Source: Planctomycetota bacterium
GTDB lineage: Bacteria; Planctomycetota; UBA11346
Assembly (NCBI GenBank): GCA_007131555.1
Contig: SLQH01000218.1
Location: forward strand, 1 to 11,515
Length of the DNA stretch: 11,515 bases
Direction of reading: 5' to 3'
Part shown: piece by piece, positions 1 through 7,100 of the stretch
Layout of the letters: each line of letters starts with the position of its first letter
How positions within the stretch are numbered: position 1 is the stretch's first letter
The notes under the pieces: generated by a model
The model's input: only the letters and a program-made list of their open reading frames with translations
Databases searched by the model: none
Told to the model about the DNA's origin: nothing
Made by a program: the position numbers and the translations under genes

Positions 1-384
1 CATGACGATGGTCTCCTGTGGGCAGGACCAGGCCCCGTGTCGGGGCTGGCCACTATGGTTAACACCGGCATTCTGCCGATGGGAGACCGTCGTCAATTTT
101 AACAATCTATGGGACGCTTCCATTTCCTGTACGACTATGGCTATCCGCTTGGTATCAAGACTGGCAGCTGCCTGCTCCATGGCCTTGAATATGAAATGGA
201 TGTCATCAACACCATAGCTGAAGGGTACTCCGCTACAGTCTATCAGCTTGCGGGCTATGCCCTTGCCCCGTTGTTGACGTTGGGCAACAGTGATCTCATA
301 CAGGATTTCTGTCGTGGTGGCACTGCCTATTGCCACCACGTGGATGATGTTGTTGGGGATATCAGCAATGACATGAAATGGCAT
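1..384 (-). CDS. STAS/SpoIIAA-like small protein, 3' end beyond window
   Basis: An open minus-strand frame of 128 codons begins at an ATG at 384 and runs off the left edge without a stop. An in-frame TAA lies just upstream, so 384 is the only plausible ATG; no good Shine-Dalgarno is visible. The protein begins MPFHVIADIPNNIIHVV and continues with KLIDCSGVPF (about residues 47-56) and a later KRIAIVVQEME segment. This alternation (short beta strands, an 'LxDxxGV' turn, a long helix, then 'R.AIVV') resembles the SpoIIAA-like/STAS-like small proteins common in environmental bacteria, whose role is mostly unknown. The assignment is inferred from pattern, not a search. After about residue 100 the sequence (many H, Q, R, S) looks less like the family, so the reading frame may be damaged there. 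It follows the lipoprotein gene after 87 bp on the same strand, so the two may be co-transcribed. A 159-codon plus-strand frame overlaps it, but its protein looks like a shadow. Confidence 0.5.
   Translation of the reverse strand, partial: MPFHVIADIPNNIIHVVAIGSATTTEILYEITVAQRQQRGKGIARKLIDCSGVPFSYGVDDIHFIFKAMEQAAASLDTKRIAIVVQEMEASHRLLKLTTVSHRQNAGVNHSGQPRHGAWSCPQETIVM
28..49. other. GC-rich stem-loop inside or after the STAS-like frame
   Basis: GCCCCG (32-37) pairs perfectly with CGGGGC (41-46) around a 3-nt loop. The outer CCA (28-30) can pair with TGG (47-49) if one G is bulged. It would be a strong hairpin in either strand. No clear T-run follows on the minus strand, since the window ends soon after. 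It could be a transcription terminator for the two minus-strand genes, or simply GC-rich coding sequence. Confidence 0.35.
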
Positions 385-471
385 AGCAACAACTTAGGCC
401 TGAAAAGGATGAGCAGCTACCAGTATTACTATGGGTTGAGACAGACCACCATCATTGTTTTCAGGCATCGA

Positions 472-1122
472 TCATCTCGATCCTGCTGTCGGATGTCGAT
501 GCAGCCGTGGCATTCCTCCATCTGTACGCATGATCGGCAACTGCGGAACAGCGTTGTCTACATAGGCATGATTCGGCGGAATGCTTGAAAAGACCCGATC
601 ATCCGTGGGAAGAAATCCTTCGGTTGACAAGCGCGGATGGCGAATGCGCATGGTTGTCGGTATGCCATAGATGATGGGAACCCCGAATCCTCCATGCTGC
701 TGCCAACGCCGCCGCATGGCAATCTGTTGACGTTCATCAAAAGGATCCGGACCATGGCTACTGATATCCTGCCAGCGTTTGGAGGCCTGGGCTCTTTGAC
801 TGACCGTACCTGATTCGCCAATATAGTCTTCATTGCGTGACATGTCCTCGCGCAGTGACTCCAAGGACCGTCGGGCATCATCGGTCATGGTCTCACCATG
901 TTCGGCAAGAATGGCATCTATGGACGCTACGGTATCATCACGTGAGACCAGGGTTGCCAGACCACTTTCTGTTGCCCCCCCCACGGTGGCCTGCATCATA
1001 TTGGCACCAGCCAGTTCGGCGGCAGCGGCAGGGTTGGCTGCTATGCGCAACAGCCCTATGCACCCTGAGGTGATCAGGACTACTGACAGTAGGAGAACCA
1101 AGAGAGCCCACTTCATCGCCAT
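472..1122 (-). CDS. putative lipoprotein of unknown function
   Basis: This 216-residue protein starts with a typical export signal: Lys4, a hydrophobic stretch of about 14 residues (6-19), then ITSGC with Cys21 as the probable lipidated residue. The -3 position is Thr rather than Leu/Val/Ile, so the lipobox is slightly atypical. After Cys21 come an Ala-rich linker (NPAAAAELAGA), a likely helical acidic segment (about 60-115, containing DDARRSLESLREDMSRNEDY), and a basic, Pro/His/Arg-rich C-terminal third with no membrane segment. I do not recognise a family. ATG 1122 is used here; ATG 1116 (MKWALLVLLL) gives an equally good signal peptide. Neither has a strong ribosome-binding site. If the signal is right, the mature protein is anchored to a membrane on the periplasmic side. 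It is transcribed divergently from dnaN, and the STAS-like frame lies 87 bp downstream on the same strand. Confidence 0.65.
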   Translation of the reverse strand: MAMKWALLVLLLSVVLITSGCIGLLRIAANPAAAAELAGANMMQATVGGATESGLATLVSRDDTVASIDAILAEHGETMTDDARRSLESLREDMSRNEDYIGESGTVSQRAQASKRWQDISSHGPDPFDERQQIAMRRRWQQHGGFGVPIIYGIPTTMRIRHPRLSTEGFLPTDDRVFSSIPPNHAYVDNAVPQLPIMRTDGGMPRLHRHPTAGSR

Positions 1123-1583
1123 ACCATGACTCTAACGACACAGGATTGTAAAGAAAAGGGGTGAACAGCCCTTGTGTGACATGATGAAAACGTTGATGAA
1201 AACCTGTCGGTAAACCCCACTTCTCGACAGGCACCCGGGGGTATTCAACGCAGCTTGACAGAGCTGGTCACCCATTCCCTGGGCAGTGATGAAGACAAGC
1301 TAGTTACTGTCTGAGACAACGATCTATCAACAGTGTTTTGATCGTAGCTAAATGCTCTTTGTAAGGTAGTATAGCTTGTTTTTGACGGATTTGACCTGGG
1401 TAGAAGAAGCACTAGATAAAGACATAATCAATATCCTATTGAAGATCAGATAAGACCTTGATGAGGGCATCATAGCCTGCTTGCCAAGACGACCATGAGA
1501 CGCTATAAGAAAGCCACAACGCGCCAGGAACCGGGTCAAATCCGCTCCTGATCAGCTGGCGCCGTATCGCACGAGGTTACGAT
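1123..1583. other. 460-bp non-coding region between divergent lipoprotein gene and dnaN
   Basis: No convincing gene is present; a 63-codon minus-strand frame (1348-1539) has no good start signal or recognisable protein. Two imperfect copies of a 12-bp unit stand in tandem (TGATGAAAACGT at 1182-1193, TGATGAAAACCT at 1194-1205). An inverted repeat, ACGATC (1319-1324) with GATCGT (1340-1345), flanks a second possible pairing of ATCAA with TTGAT. A promoter-like sequence is listed separately at 1391-1418. I looked for a DnaA-box cluster and tRNA cloverleafs and found neither. The region is long enough to hold promoters for both divergent genes plus operators. Confidence 0.5.
1391..1418 (+). promoter_or_regulatory. 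possible sigma-70-type promoter for dnaN
   Basis: TTGACC (1391-1396) is separated by 16 bp from TAGATA (1413-1418). The -35 element matches the consensus at five of six positions and the -10 element at four of six. It would give a leader of roughly 155 nt before the dnaN start. The same TTGACC-16-TAGA pattern occurs before ppdK. It is a consensus match only. Confidence 0.35.
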
Positions 1584-2768
1584 ATGGAACAGAACAGCAG
1601 TACCACCCTGCATATACGCTGTGATCGAGAGGATCTCCTTGCAAGTCTGCAGGTTGCGGCAACTGTTGTTCCCAGTAACAGTGCTCGTCCGATCCTGACC
1701 AATATCCTGTTCAGGGCCTCAGATGATCATATTGAGATCCTGGCGACGGATTCCCAAATAGGCCTGCGCATCGTCATTCGGCGCCTGGAGGCCTTGCAGC
1801 CGGGTGAAGCGATCGTTCCTGTCAAGCAGTTGCTGTCGATATTGAAGGAATCGTCCTCGAATCATGTCGAGTTGCAGGTCAATCACAGCGCAGAAGGGCG
1901 CAGTCTGCTGCACATCATCCTCCATGATGGGCGTTATACGATCGGGACGGTGATCGGAGATACCTTCCCGGAGATCAGTCCGTTTCCTGACCATTCAGAG
2001 CAGCGGGTAGTGATTCCTGGTGGTGAATGTGAACGCATGATCCGCAAAACCGCCTTTGCCATGGACAAGGATCGCAGTTCGGTCGTCTTGAGCGGCTTGT
2101 TCTTCATGGTTGAAGAGGGAGCCTGCGTCATGACCGGCACCGATGGCAAGGTGCTCAGTGAAGCAATCCTTGATTGCAACCAGTTCCAAGACAGTTTTCA
2201 TGCTGTCCTACCACCATCTACAGTCCAGCATCTACAACGGATATTGCAGCAGGATGGCAGCGGCGATGTGGAACTGATGATTGATCGCAAGGTGGTGTTC
2301 ATCCGTACCACCATCAAGAACAATGATCGCGATGGCATAGGCAGTATCCAGATTGAGATTACCAGTCGCTTGGTGGAAGGGGTCTACCCTTCCTATCGCA
2401 ATGTGCTCCCTCGAGACCCGAATGCCACCATCACCTTCGATCGCGAAGCCTTGCTGAGCGCTGTGCGACGCACGGCCTTGATGGTTGATGGTACCACCAA
2501 GGGTGTGGTCATTGATGCACATGATGATCGGGCGATCCTGCGTAACATGGTGGTGACCGGAGGAAACGCCGAGATTCCAGTTGCGTGTACTGTTACAGGA
2601 GAAACCAGGAGGATTGGACTGAATGCCAACAATCTCTTGAATATCCTGCGCATCTACGAACGCGATACGGTCAGCATCGAATTGAACCGTGACGGCAAGG
2701 GCATGATCTTACGTGAACCAGGCATGACGTATCTGATCATGCCGATATCGCCACCCAAGGAATCCTGA
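1584..2768 (+). CDS. dnaN: DNA polymerase III sliding clamp (beta subunit)
   Basis: This 394-residue protein is the ring-shaped clamp that tethers DNA polymerase III and other replication and repair proteins to DNA. The three-fold clamp architecture is visible. Domain 1 (about 8-130) starts LHIRCDREDLLASLQVAATVV and has ILATDSQIGLRI at 52-63. Domain 2 (about 140-262) holds VMTGTDGKVLSEA, the equivalent of the 'ATDGHRL' strand. Domain 3 (about 263-388) opens with EGVYPSYRNVLP (265-276), the classic 'EGxFPxYxxVxP' motif, and ends YLIMPI, equivalent to the 'VMPM' end of E. coli DnaN. The protein is longer than E. coli's 366 residues because of short insertions and six residues after MPI. ATG 1584 is supported by GAGG at 1573-1576, seven bases upstream. 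Neither dnaA nor recF adjoins it; a tRNA nucleotidyltransferase gene follows after 88 bp, possibly in the same transcript. Confidence 0.93.
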   Translation: MEQNSSTTLHIRCDREDLLASLQVAATVVPSNSARPILTNILFRASDDHIEILATDSQIGLRIVIRRLEALQPGEAIVPVKQLLSILKESSSNHVELQVNHSAEGRSLLHIILHDGRYTIGTVIGDTFPEISPFPDHSEQRVVIPGGECERMIRKTAFAMDKDRSSVVLSGLFFMVEEGACVMTGTDGKVLSEAILDCNQFQDSFHAVLPPSTVQHLQRILQQDGSGDVELMIDRKVVFIRTTIKNNDRDGIGSIQIEITSRLVEGVYPSYRNVLPRDPNATITFDREALLSAVRRTALMVDGTTKGVVIDAHDDRAILRNMVVTGGNAEIPVACTVTGETRRIGLNANNLLNILRIYERDTVSIELNRDGKGMILREPGMTYLIMPISPPKES

Positions 2769-2856
2769 TCTGTCGCTCGCCACGCATGGTCCAATGATCC
2801 GGGTGGTTGTTGTCCTGCTGCTATGACGACTTTGTATCGGCAAAGACCTCTGGTGT

Positions 2857-4089
2857 GTGAACACGGAATATAATGTGTCTGGCATAGTAGAACATCGTCT
2901 CGATGGTCAGGAACAAGCCTGGAGTGATGGTCTGGCAGTGGTTGACCGTCTACGGGAAGGCGGATTCAAGGCGTATCTGGTTGGGGGTTGTGTCCGGGAT
3001 CGATTACTGGGTGTCCCAGTGCATGATGTTGATGTGGCCACCTCAGCCAGTCCCGAACAGGTTGGCGAGCTGTTTCCCCGTCATGTCGATGTTGGTCGGC
3101 AGTTTGGCGTCATGGTGGTCATCTTGGCAGCCGGACGTCATATCGAGGTCGCCAGTCTGCGCAGTGATGGTGCATATGTAGATGGCCGTCATCCGCAATC
3201 CATCGCCTTGATGAGCGTTGATGAACGCGACGATGTCCAACGACGTGATTTCACCATCAATGCCTTGCTCTACGATCCCCAGACGGCAACGATCCACGAC
3301 CATGTCGGAGGATTGGCAGATCTGGAAAAACGGATTTTGCGGGTGGTGGGCACTCCTCATCAACGTCTTGAGGAAGATCGCCTGCGAATCCTGCGTGGTC
3401 TGCGCTTTACTGCACGCTACGGATTGCATATCGAGCCATCGACCTGGCAGGCGATGCAATCAGTGGCCATGGTTGGCATCAGTCGGGAGCGCATCATCGA
3501 GGAATGGACCAAGGCCTTTAATCATAATAGTCGCAGTTATTGGTGGTCTTTGGTCATCAGTAGTGGTCATCTCCACGATCTCAGTCCGGTGGCGGTCAGC
3601 AATCCAGACCTTGAGGCCCAACTGACCGCCTTGGATACCGATGGAGTCCTTGATTGCCAGGCAGCCTTGGCCTTGTGCTGGCATCATGTGCCATCTCGGC
3701 CACGGCGGCTGCATCTCAAAAACGAACCGATATCGCGTCAGCTCCGTGAGACGATCGTGTTTGTCGCCGATCAGCTGGATGCCGGTTCACCACAAGAGGA
3801 ACATGCCTGTCGGGCGCTGATCGAACACGAGGCTTTCCAAGTCGTGCTGCGGGCATGGCAGGTCTGCGGTATGGCGCCATCGGAACTGGCCCAGTGGCAG
3901 CATCGGTGGCAGCAATGGCAGCAGACAGCCCCAGTGATCGCGGCCCAGGATCTGATGGCCTGCGGTTATCAACCGGGACCACAACTCGGTGCCGCGTTGC
4001 GGGCCGTGGCTGATGCCCAGTGTGCTGGTCGGGTGATCAGCCGCCAGGATGCCCTGGATCTGGCACTGCGGGACTTTCCCGTTTTGTGA
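2857..4089 (+). CDS. cca: class II tRNA nucleotidyltransferase (CCA-adding type)
   Basis: This family adds or repairs the 3' CCA end of tRNAs without a nucleic acid template, using CTP and ATP. The class II motifs appear in order. LVGGCVRDRLLG at 41-52 binds nucleotide. HDVDVAT at 56-62 carries the metal-binding Asp57 and Asp59. RRDFTINALLYD at 129-140 follows. EEDRLRILRGLRFTARYG at 172-189 includes the EDxxR element (Glu173, Asp174, Arg177) that in studied enzymes reads the incoming CTP or ATP base. The C-terminal half (about 215-410) is weakly conserved and helical, the usual tRNA-binding neck/body/tail, with no recognisable HD phosphohydrolase domain. Poly(A) polymerases and single-step CC- or A-adding enzymes share these motifs, so the exact specificity is not proven. 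No ATG exists before residue 86, so a GTG start is needed; GTG 2857 is the longest choice and GTG 2875 is possible. Neither has a clear ribosome-binding site. Confidence 0.87.
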   Translation: MNTEYNVSGIVEHRLDGQEQAWSDGLAVVDRLREGGFKAYLVGGCVRDRLLGVPVHDVDVATSASPEQVGELFPRHVDVGRQFGVMVVILAAGRHIEVASLRSDGAYVDGRHPQSIALMSVDERDDVQRRDFTINALLYDPQTATIHDHVGGLADLEKRILRVVGTPHQRLEEDRLRILRGLRFTARYGLHIEPSTWQAMQSVAMVGISRERIIEEWTKAFNHNSRSYWWSLVISSGHLHDLSPVAVSNPDLEAQLTALDTDGVLDCQAALALCWHHVPSRPRRLHLKNEPISRQLRETIVFVADQLDAGSPQEEHACRALIEHEAFQVVLRAWQVCGMAPSELAQWQHRWQQWQQTAPVIAAQDLMACGYQPGPQLGAALRAVADAQCAGRVISRQDALDLALRDFPVL

Positions 4090-4107
4090 AAGGCGCGTGA
4101 CACAGCG

Positions 4108-4135
4108 TTGACCGTCCTCCGGTCGTCGCTAGAGT
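4108..4135 (+). promoter_or_regulatory. probable sigma-70-type promoter for ppdK
   Basis: TTGACC (4108-4113), a 16-bp spacer and TAGAGT (4130-4135) lie in the 116-bp gap between cca and ppdK, giving a leader of about 65 nt. The match is five of six and four of six to consensus. It suggests ppdK is transcribed independently of dnaN-cca. Confidence 0.4.
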
Positions 4136-4205
4136 GCCTCTCCGGCCGGAACAGCCCGGCCATCAACCCTCACGCTTCCTTCACAGACACCAGACCGGGG
4201 ACACC

Positions 4206-6923
4206 ATGAGCACGCGATACGTCTATTCCTTTGGCAACGGCAGCGCTGATGGCAAGGCCAGCATGAAGGCCTTGCTGGGTGGCAAGGGAGCCAACCTGGC
4301 TGACATGTCGCAGATGGGTCTGCCGGTGCCGCCGGGATTCACCATCACCACCGAGGCCTGCGCCGCCTATGATGCCGGTGGCAAGGTCTTCCCCGCAGGT
4401 CTTGATGCCCAGATCGATGAGGGTCTGGCCCGCCTGGAGCAGGTCTCCGGCAAGACCTTCGGCCATGGCAGCAACCCCCTGCTGGTCTCGGTACGCTCCG
4501 GGGCCGCCCAGTCGATGCCGGGCATGATGGACACGGTCCTCAACCTGGGCCTCAACGACCAGACCCTGGCCGCCCTGATCAGCCTGACCGGCAACGAACG
4601 CTTCGCCTGGGATGCCTACCGCCGCTTCATCCAGATGTTCGGTGACGTGGTCCTGGATCTCGACCACGATGCATTCGAGCACGCCCTGCAGACGGTCAAG
4701 AACACCCGTGGCGTCACCCTGGACACCGAGCTGGATGTTGACGGCCTCAAGGAGGTGGTCGAGGCCTACCGCCAGGTCTACGCCCGTGGCAAGCAGGTCT
4801 TCCCCCAGGACGCCCGCCAGCAGCTGGCCCTGTCGATCGAGGCCGTGTTCCGCAGCTGGAACAACCCTCGGGCCGAGAAGTACCGCCAGCTCAACGACAT
4901 CCGTGGCCTGCTGGGCACTGCGGTCAATGTCCAGATGATGGTGTTCGGCAACATGGGCGAGGATTCCGGCACCGGCGTGGCCTTCACCCGCAATCCCTCG
5001 ACCGGCGAGAACCGGTTCTACGGTGAATATCTGATGAATGCCCAGGGCGAGGACGTGGTCGCCGGCATCCGCACGCCGGAGCCGATCGATACCCTGGAAC
5101 GGGTCGATCCGGCGGCCTATACCCAGCTGGTCCAGATCCGCGACACCCTGGAACGTCATTACAACGACATGCAGGATATCGAGTTCACCATCGAACGCGG
5201 TCGCCTGTACATGCTCCAGACCCGCAACGGCAAGCGCACTGCTCCCGCCGCCCTGCGCATCGCCACCGAGATGGTGACCGAGGGCTGCATCGATCGTGAT
5301 ACGGCCATCATGCGCATCGACGCCAAGACCCTCGACCAGCTCCTCCACCCGACCTTCGATCCCATTGGCGAAGAGCGGGCCACGGTTTTCGCCCGGGGCC
5401 TCCCAGCCTCTCCCGGTGCCGCCAGCGGCATGGTGGTGTTCAGCGCTGCCGAGGCCGAGGCCTGGTCGATCGCCGGCAAGTCGGTCATCCTGTGCCGGAC
5501 CGAGACCAGCCCCGAGGACATCGGCGGCATGGATGCTGCCAAGGGCATCGTCACCAGCCGCGGTGGCATGACCTCACATGCCGCGGTGGTGGCTCGGGGC
5601 ATGGGGCGCTGCTGCGTGGCCGGGGCTGGCGACATCGTCATGGACTACAAGACCAAGACCATGACCGCCGCCGGGGTGACCATCCGCGAGGGAGATTGGA
5701 TCAGCCTCAACGGCTCGACCGGCACCATCTATCTCGATCAGGTGCCGACCGTGGCCCCGGAGATGAGCGGTCCCTTCGCCGAACTGATGGCCTGGGCCGA
5801 CGAGCGCCGCCGCCTGCGGGTGCGCACCAATGCCGACACCCCGCAGGACGCGGCGGTGGCGGTGGGCTTCGGAGCCGAAGGCATCGGCCTGTGCCGGACC
5901 GAGCACATGTTCTTCCAGGACCAGCGCATCACCCTGTTCCGCAAGCTGATCCTGGTCGCCGAGGCGGTGATGAAGCTCAAGGAGCGCCATGGCGAGCAGG
6001 ACCTGGACCGCTTGGTCAAGCTGGTGCGCGGTGACAAGCCTGCCGCCCGGGCCGTGCGCCAGTATCGCGAGGCCCTCGACGGTCTGCTGCCCCTCCAGCG
6101 TGATGATTTCATCGGCATCTTCCGGGCTCTGGAAGGCCGGCCCTGCACCATCCGCCTGCTCGATCCCCCCCTGCATGAATTCCTGCCCCACGATAATCTC
6201 GGTCAGCGCGAGATGGCCCGCCAGATGGGCGTCAAGGCCCAGGCCATCAAGGCCCTGGTCGACGAACTGCACGAATTCAACCCCATGCTCGGCCATCGCG
6301 GCTGTCGCCTGGGCATCGCCTACCCCGAGGTCACGGCGATGCAGACCCGGGCCATCTGTGAGGCCGTCCTGACCGTCGAAGGGGCCGCCGCTGAGATCAT
6401 GATTCCTCTCATCGGTGATGTCCGCGAACTGCAGGACCAGCGCGCGGTGATTGAACGGACCATCGCCGCCGTGGCCAGCGAACGCGGTGTCCCGGCCCCG
6501 ATGATCAGCATCGGCACCATGATCGAGGTCCCCCGGGCGGCCCTGACCGCCGACCGCATCGCCGCCCATGCCGACTTCTTCAGCTTCGGCACCAACGATC
6601 TCACCCAGATGTGCTGCGGCTTCTCACGCGATGACGCGGCCAGCTTCCTGGGCGAGTACGTCCGCAAGGGTATCTACGACTACGATCCCTTCCAGGTCCT
6701 CGACCAGGAAGGCGTCGGTCGCCTGGTCGAGATGGCCGTGGGCCTCGGCCGCCAGACCAAGCCCGACATCAAGATGGGCATCTGCGGCGAGCACGGTGGC
6801 GATCCCAAGTCGGTGGCCTTCTGCCACGACAGCGGCCTCGACTACGTCAGTTGCTCCCCCTTCCGGGTGCCCATCGCCCGCCTGGCTGCCGCCCAGGCGG
6901 TCATCGTGGCGTCCCGGCGCTGA
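4206..6923 (+). CDS. ppdK: pyruvate, phosphate dikinase
   Basis: PPDK is a cytoplasmic enzyme that interconverts pyruvate + ATP + Pi and PEP + AMP + PPi. It serves either PPi-dependent glycolysis or PEP synthesis. The 905 residues show all three parts. The ATP-grasp domain (1 to about 355) contains GGKGAN (25-30) and VSVRSGA (94-100, Arg97). The swivelling phosphohistidine domain contains GGMTSHAAVVARGMG, with His458 as the phosphorylated residue and Thr456 at the site known plant and bacterial regulatory proteins modify. The C-terminal PEP/pyruvate barrel (about 525-900) contains GLCRTEHMFF (561-570), FGTNDLTQM and MGICGEHGGDP with catalytic Cys860. ATG 4206 fits the family start (M-x-x-RYVYSFG) and has GGGGA four bases upstream; an upstream in-frame GTG at 4134 would overlap the promoter. 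One oddity is Cys803-Cys804 after TQM, where most family members have Thr-Phe or Thr-Leu. Codons are strongly G/C-ending compared with dnaN, and it ends facing a hairpin-rich spacer. Confidence 0.97.
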   Translation: MSTRYVYSFGNGSADGKASMKALLGGKGANLADMSQMGLPVPPGFTITTEACAAYDAGGKVFPAGLDAQIDEGLARLEQVSGKTFGHGSNPLLVSVRSGAAQSMPGMMDTVLNLGLNDQTLAALISLTGNERFAWDAYRRFIQMFGDVVLDLDHDAFEHALQTVKNTRGVTLDTELDVDGLKEVVEAYRQVYARGKQVFPQDARQQLALSIEAVFRSWNNPRAEKYRQLNDIRGLLGTAVNVQMMVFGNMGEDSGTGVAFTRNPSTGENRFYGEYLMNAQGEDVVAGIRTPEPIDTLERVDPAAYTQLVQIRDTLERHYNDMQDIEFTIERGRLYMLQTRNGKRTAPAALRIATEMVTEGCIDRDTAIMRIDAKTLDQLLHPTFDPIGEERATVFARGLPASPGAASGMVVFSAAEAEAWSIAGKSVILCRTETSPEDIGGMDAAKGIVTSRGGMTSHAAVVARGMGRCCVAGAGDIVMDYKTKTMTAAGVTIREGDWISLNGSTGTIYLDQVPTVAPEMSGPFAELMAWADERRRLRVRTNADTPQDAAVAVGFGAEGIGLCRTEHMFFQDQRITLFRKLILVAEAVMKLKERHGEQDLDRLVKLVRGDKPAARAVRQYREALDGLLPLQRDDFIGIFRALEGRPCTIRLLDPPLHEFLPHDNLGQREMARQMGVKAQAIKALVDELHEFNPMLGHRGCRLGIAYPEVTAMQTRAICEAVLTVEGAAAEIMIPLIGDVRELQDQRAVIERTIAAVASERGVPAPMISIGTMIEVPRAALTADRIAAHADFFSFGTNDLTQMCCGFSRDDAASFLGEYVRKGIYDYDPFQVLDQEGVGRLVEMAVGLGRQTKPDIKMGICGEHGGDPKSVAFCHDSGLDYVSCSPFRVPIARLAAAQAVIVASRR

Positions 6924-6933
6924 CCCGATCTCA

Positions 6934-6954
6934 CGCCAAGCCCCTGCGGGCGGC
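6934..6954 (+). repeat. 21-bp direct repeat, copy 1
   Basis: CGCCAAG followed by CCCCTGCGGGCGGC. It matches 7074-7094 at 20 of 21 positions, the only difference being C versus G at position 8. It begins 11 bp after the ppdK stop and is preceded by TCA, so it reads like copy 2's flank TCACG...CGCCAAG with the middle bases removed. Confidence 0.75.
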
Positions 6955-6982
6955 GAAGCAGGATCGATCTCCCCCCGGGAGC

Positions 6983-7010
6983 GCCGGTCTCCGTACCGGC
7001 CTCTTCCTTT
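6983..7010 (+). terminator. probable terminator after ppdK
   Basis: GCCGGT (6983-6988) pairs perfectly with ACCGGC (6995-7000) around a 6-nt loop, followed by CTCTTCCTTT, a pyrimidine-rich though not pure T tail. It starts about 60 bp after the ppdK stop. A smaller hairpin, CTCCC (6969-6973) with GGGAG (6977-6981), precedes it. The shape fits a weak intrinsic terminator. Confidence 0.5.
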
Positions 7011-7038
7011 GCGATCTTGGCGGTCTTGAGCGAAGCGG

Positions 7039-7067
7039 GCGTGAAATCTTCCGGAAGGGTTTCACGC
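7039..7067. repeat. palindromic hairpin with nested palindrome in the convergent spacer
   Basis: GCGTGAAA (7039-7046) pairs perfectly with TTTCACGC (7060-7067). Inside it, CTTCC (7048-7052) pairs with GGAAG (7053-7057). The arms recall the 'TTTCACGCAGAGA...' words seen in dispersed intergenic repeats of many environmental bacteria. It could also act as a two-way transcription barrier between ppdK and the hydrolase gene. Confidence 0.65.
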
Positions 7068-7073
7068 AGAGAT

Positions 7074-7094
7074 CGCCAAGGCCCTGCGGGCGGC
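7074..7094 (+). repeat. 21-bp direct repeat, copy 2
   Basis: CGCCAAG followed by GCCCTGCGGGCGGC, matching the copy at 6934-6954 with one mismatch. It directly follows the hairpin arm TTTCACGC and the bases AGAGAT, and ends 6 bp before the hydrolase stop codon. Confidence 0.75.
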
Positions 7095-7100
7095 ATGGCA

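Noticed and set aside
109..588. 159-codon plus-strand frame opposite the STAS-like and lipoprotein genes
   Set aside because: It spans the ends of two better minus-strand frames. Its protein is rich in Cys, His, Tyr and Arg without a pattern.
1323..1331. CTATCAACA as a possible DnaA box in the dnaN leader
   Set aside because: It differs from TTATCCACA at two positions and stands alone; no cluster suggests an origin.
1348..1539. 63-codon minus-strand frame in the dnaN leader
   Set aside because: No ribosome-binding site, no recognisable protein, and it overlaps the promoter-like sequence for dnaN.
4134..4205. 24-codon N-terminal extension of ppdK from GTG 4134
   Set aside because: The extension does not match the family, and the start would overlap the promoter-like -10 sequence. 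ATG 4206 has a nearby purine-rich site and fits the usual PPDK N-terminus.
4170..5348. 392-codon minus-strand frame antisense to ppdK
   Set aside because: It lies wholly within the conserved PPDK coding region. Its Gly/Val/Leu/His-rich protein is the usual mirror of a G/C-ending gene, with no recognisable motif.
5574..6569. 331-codon minus-strand frame antisense to ppdK
   Set aside because: Same reason: it mirrors strongly conserved PPDK codons and shows no family features.
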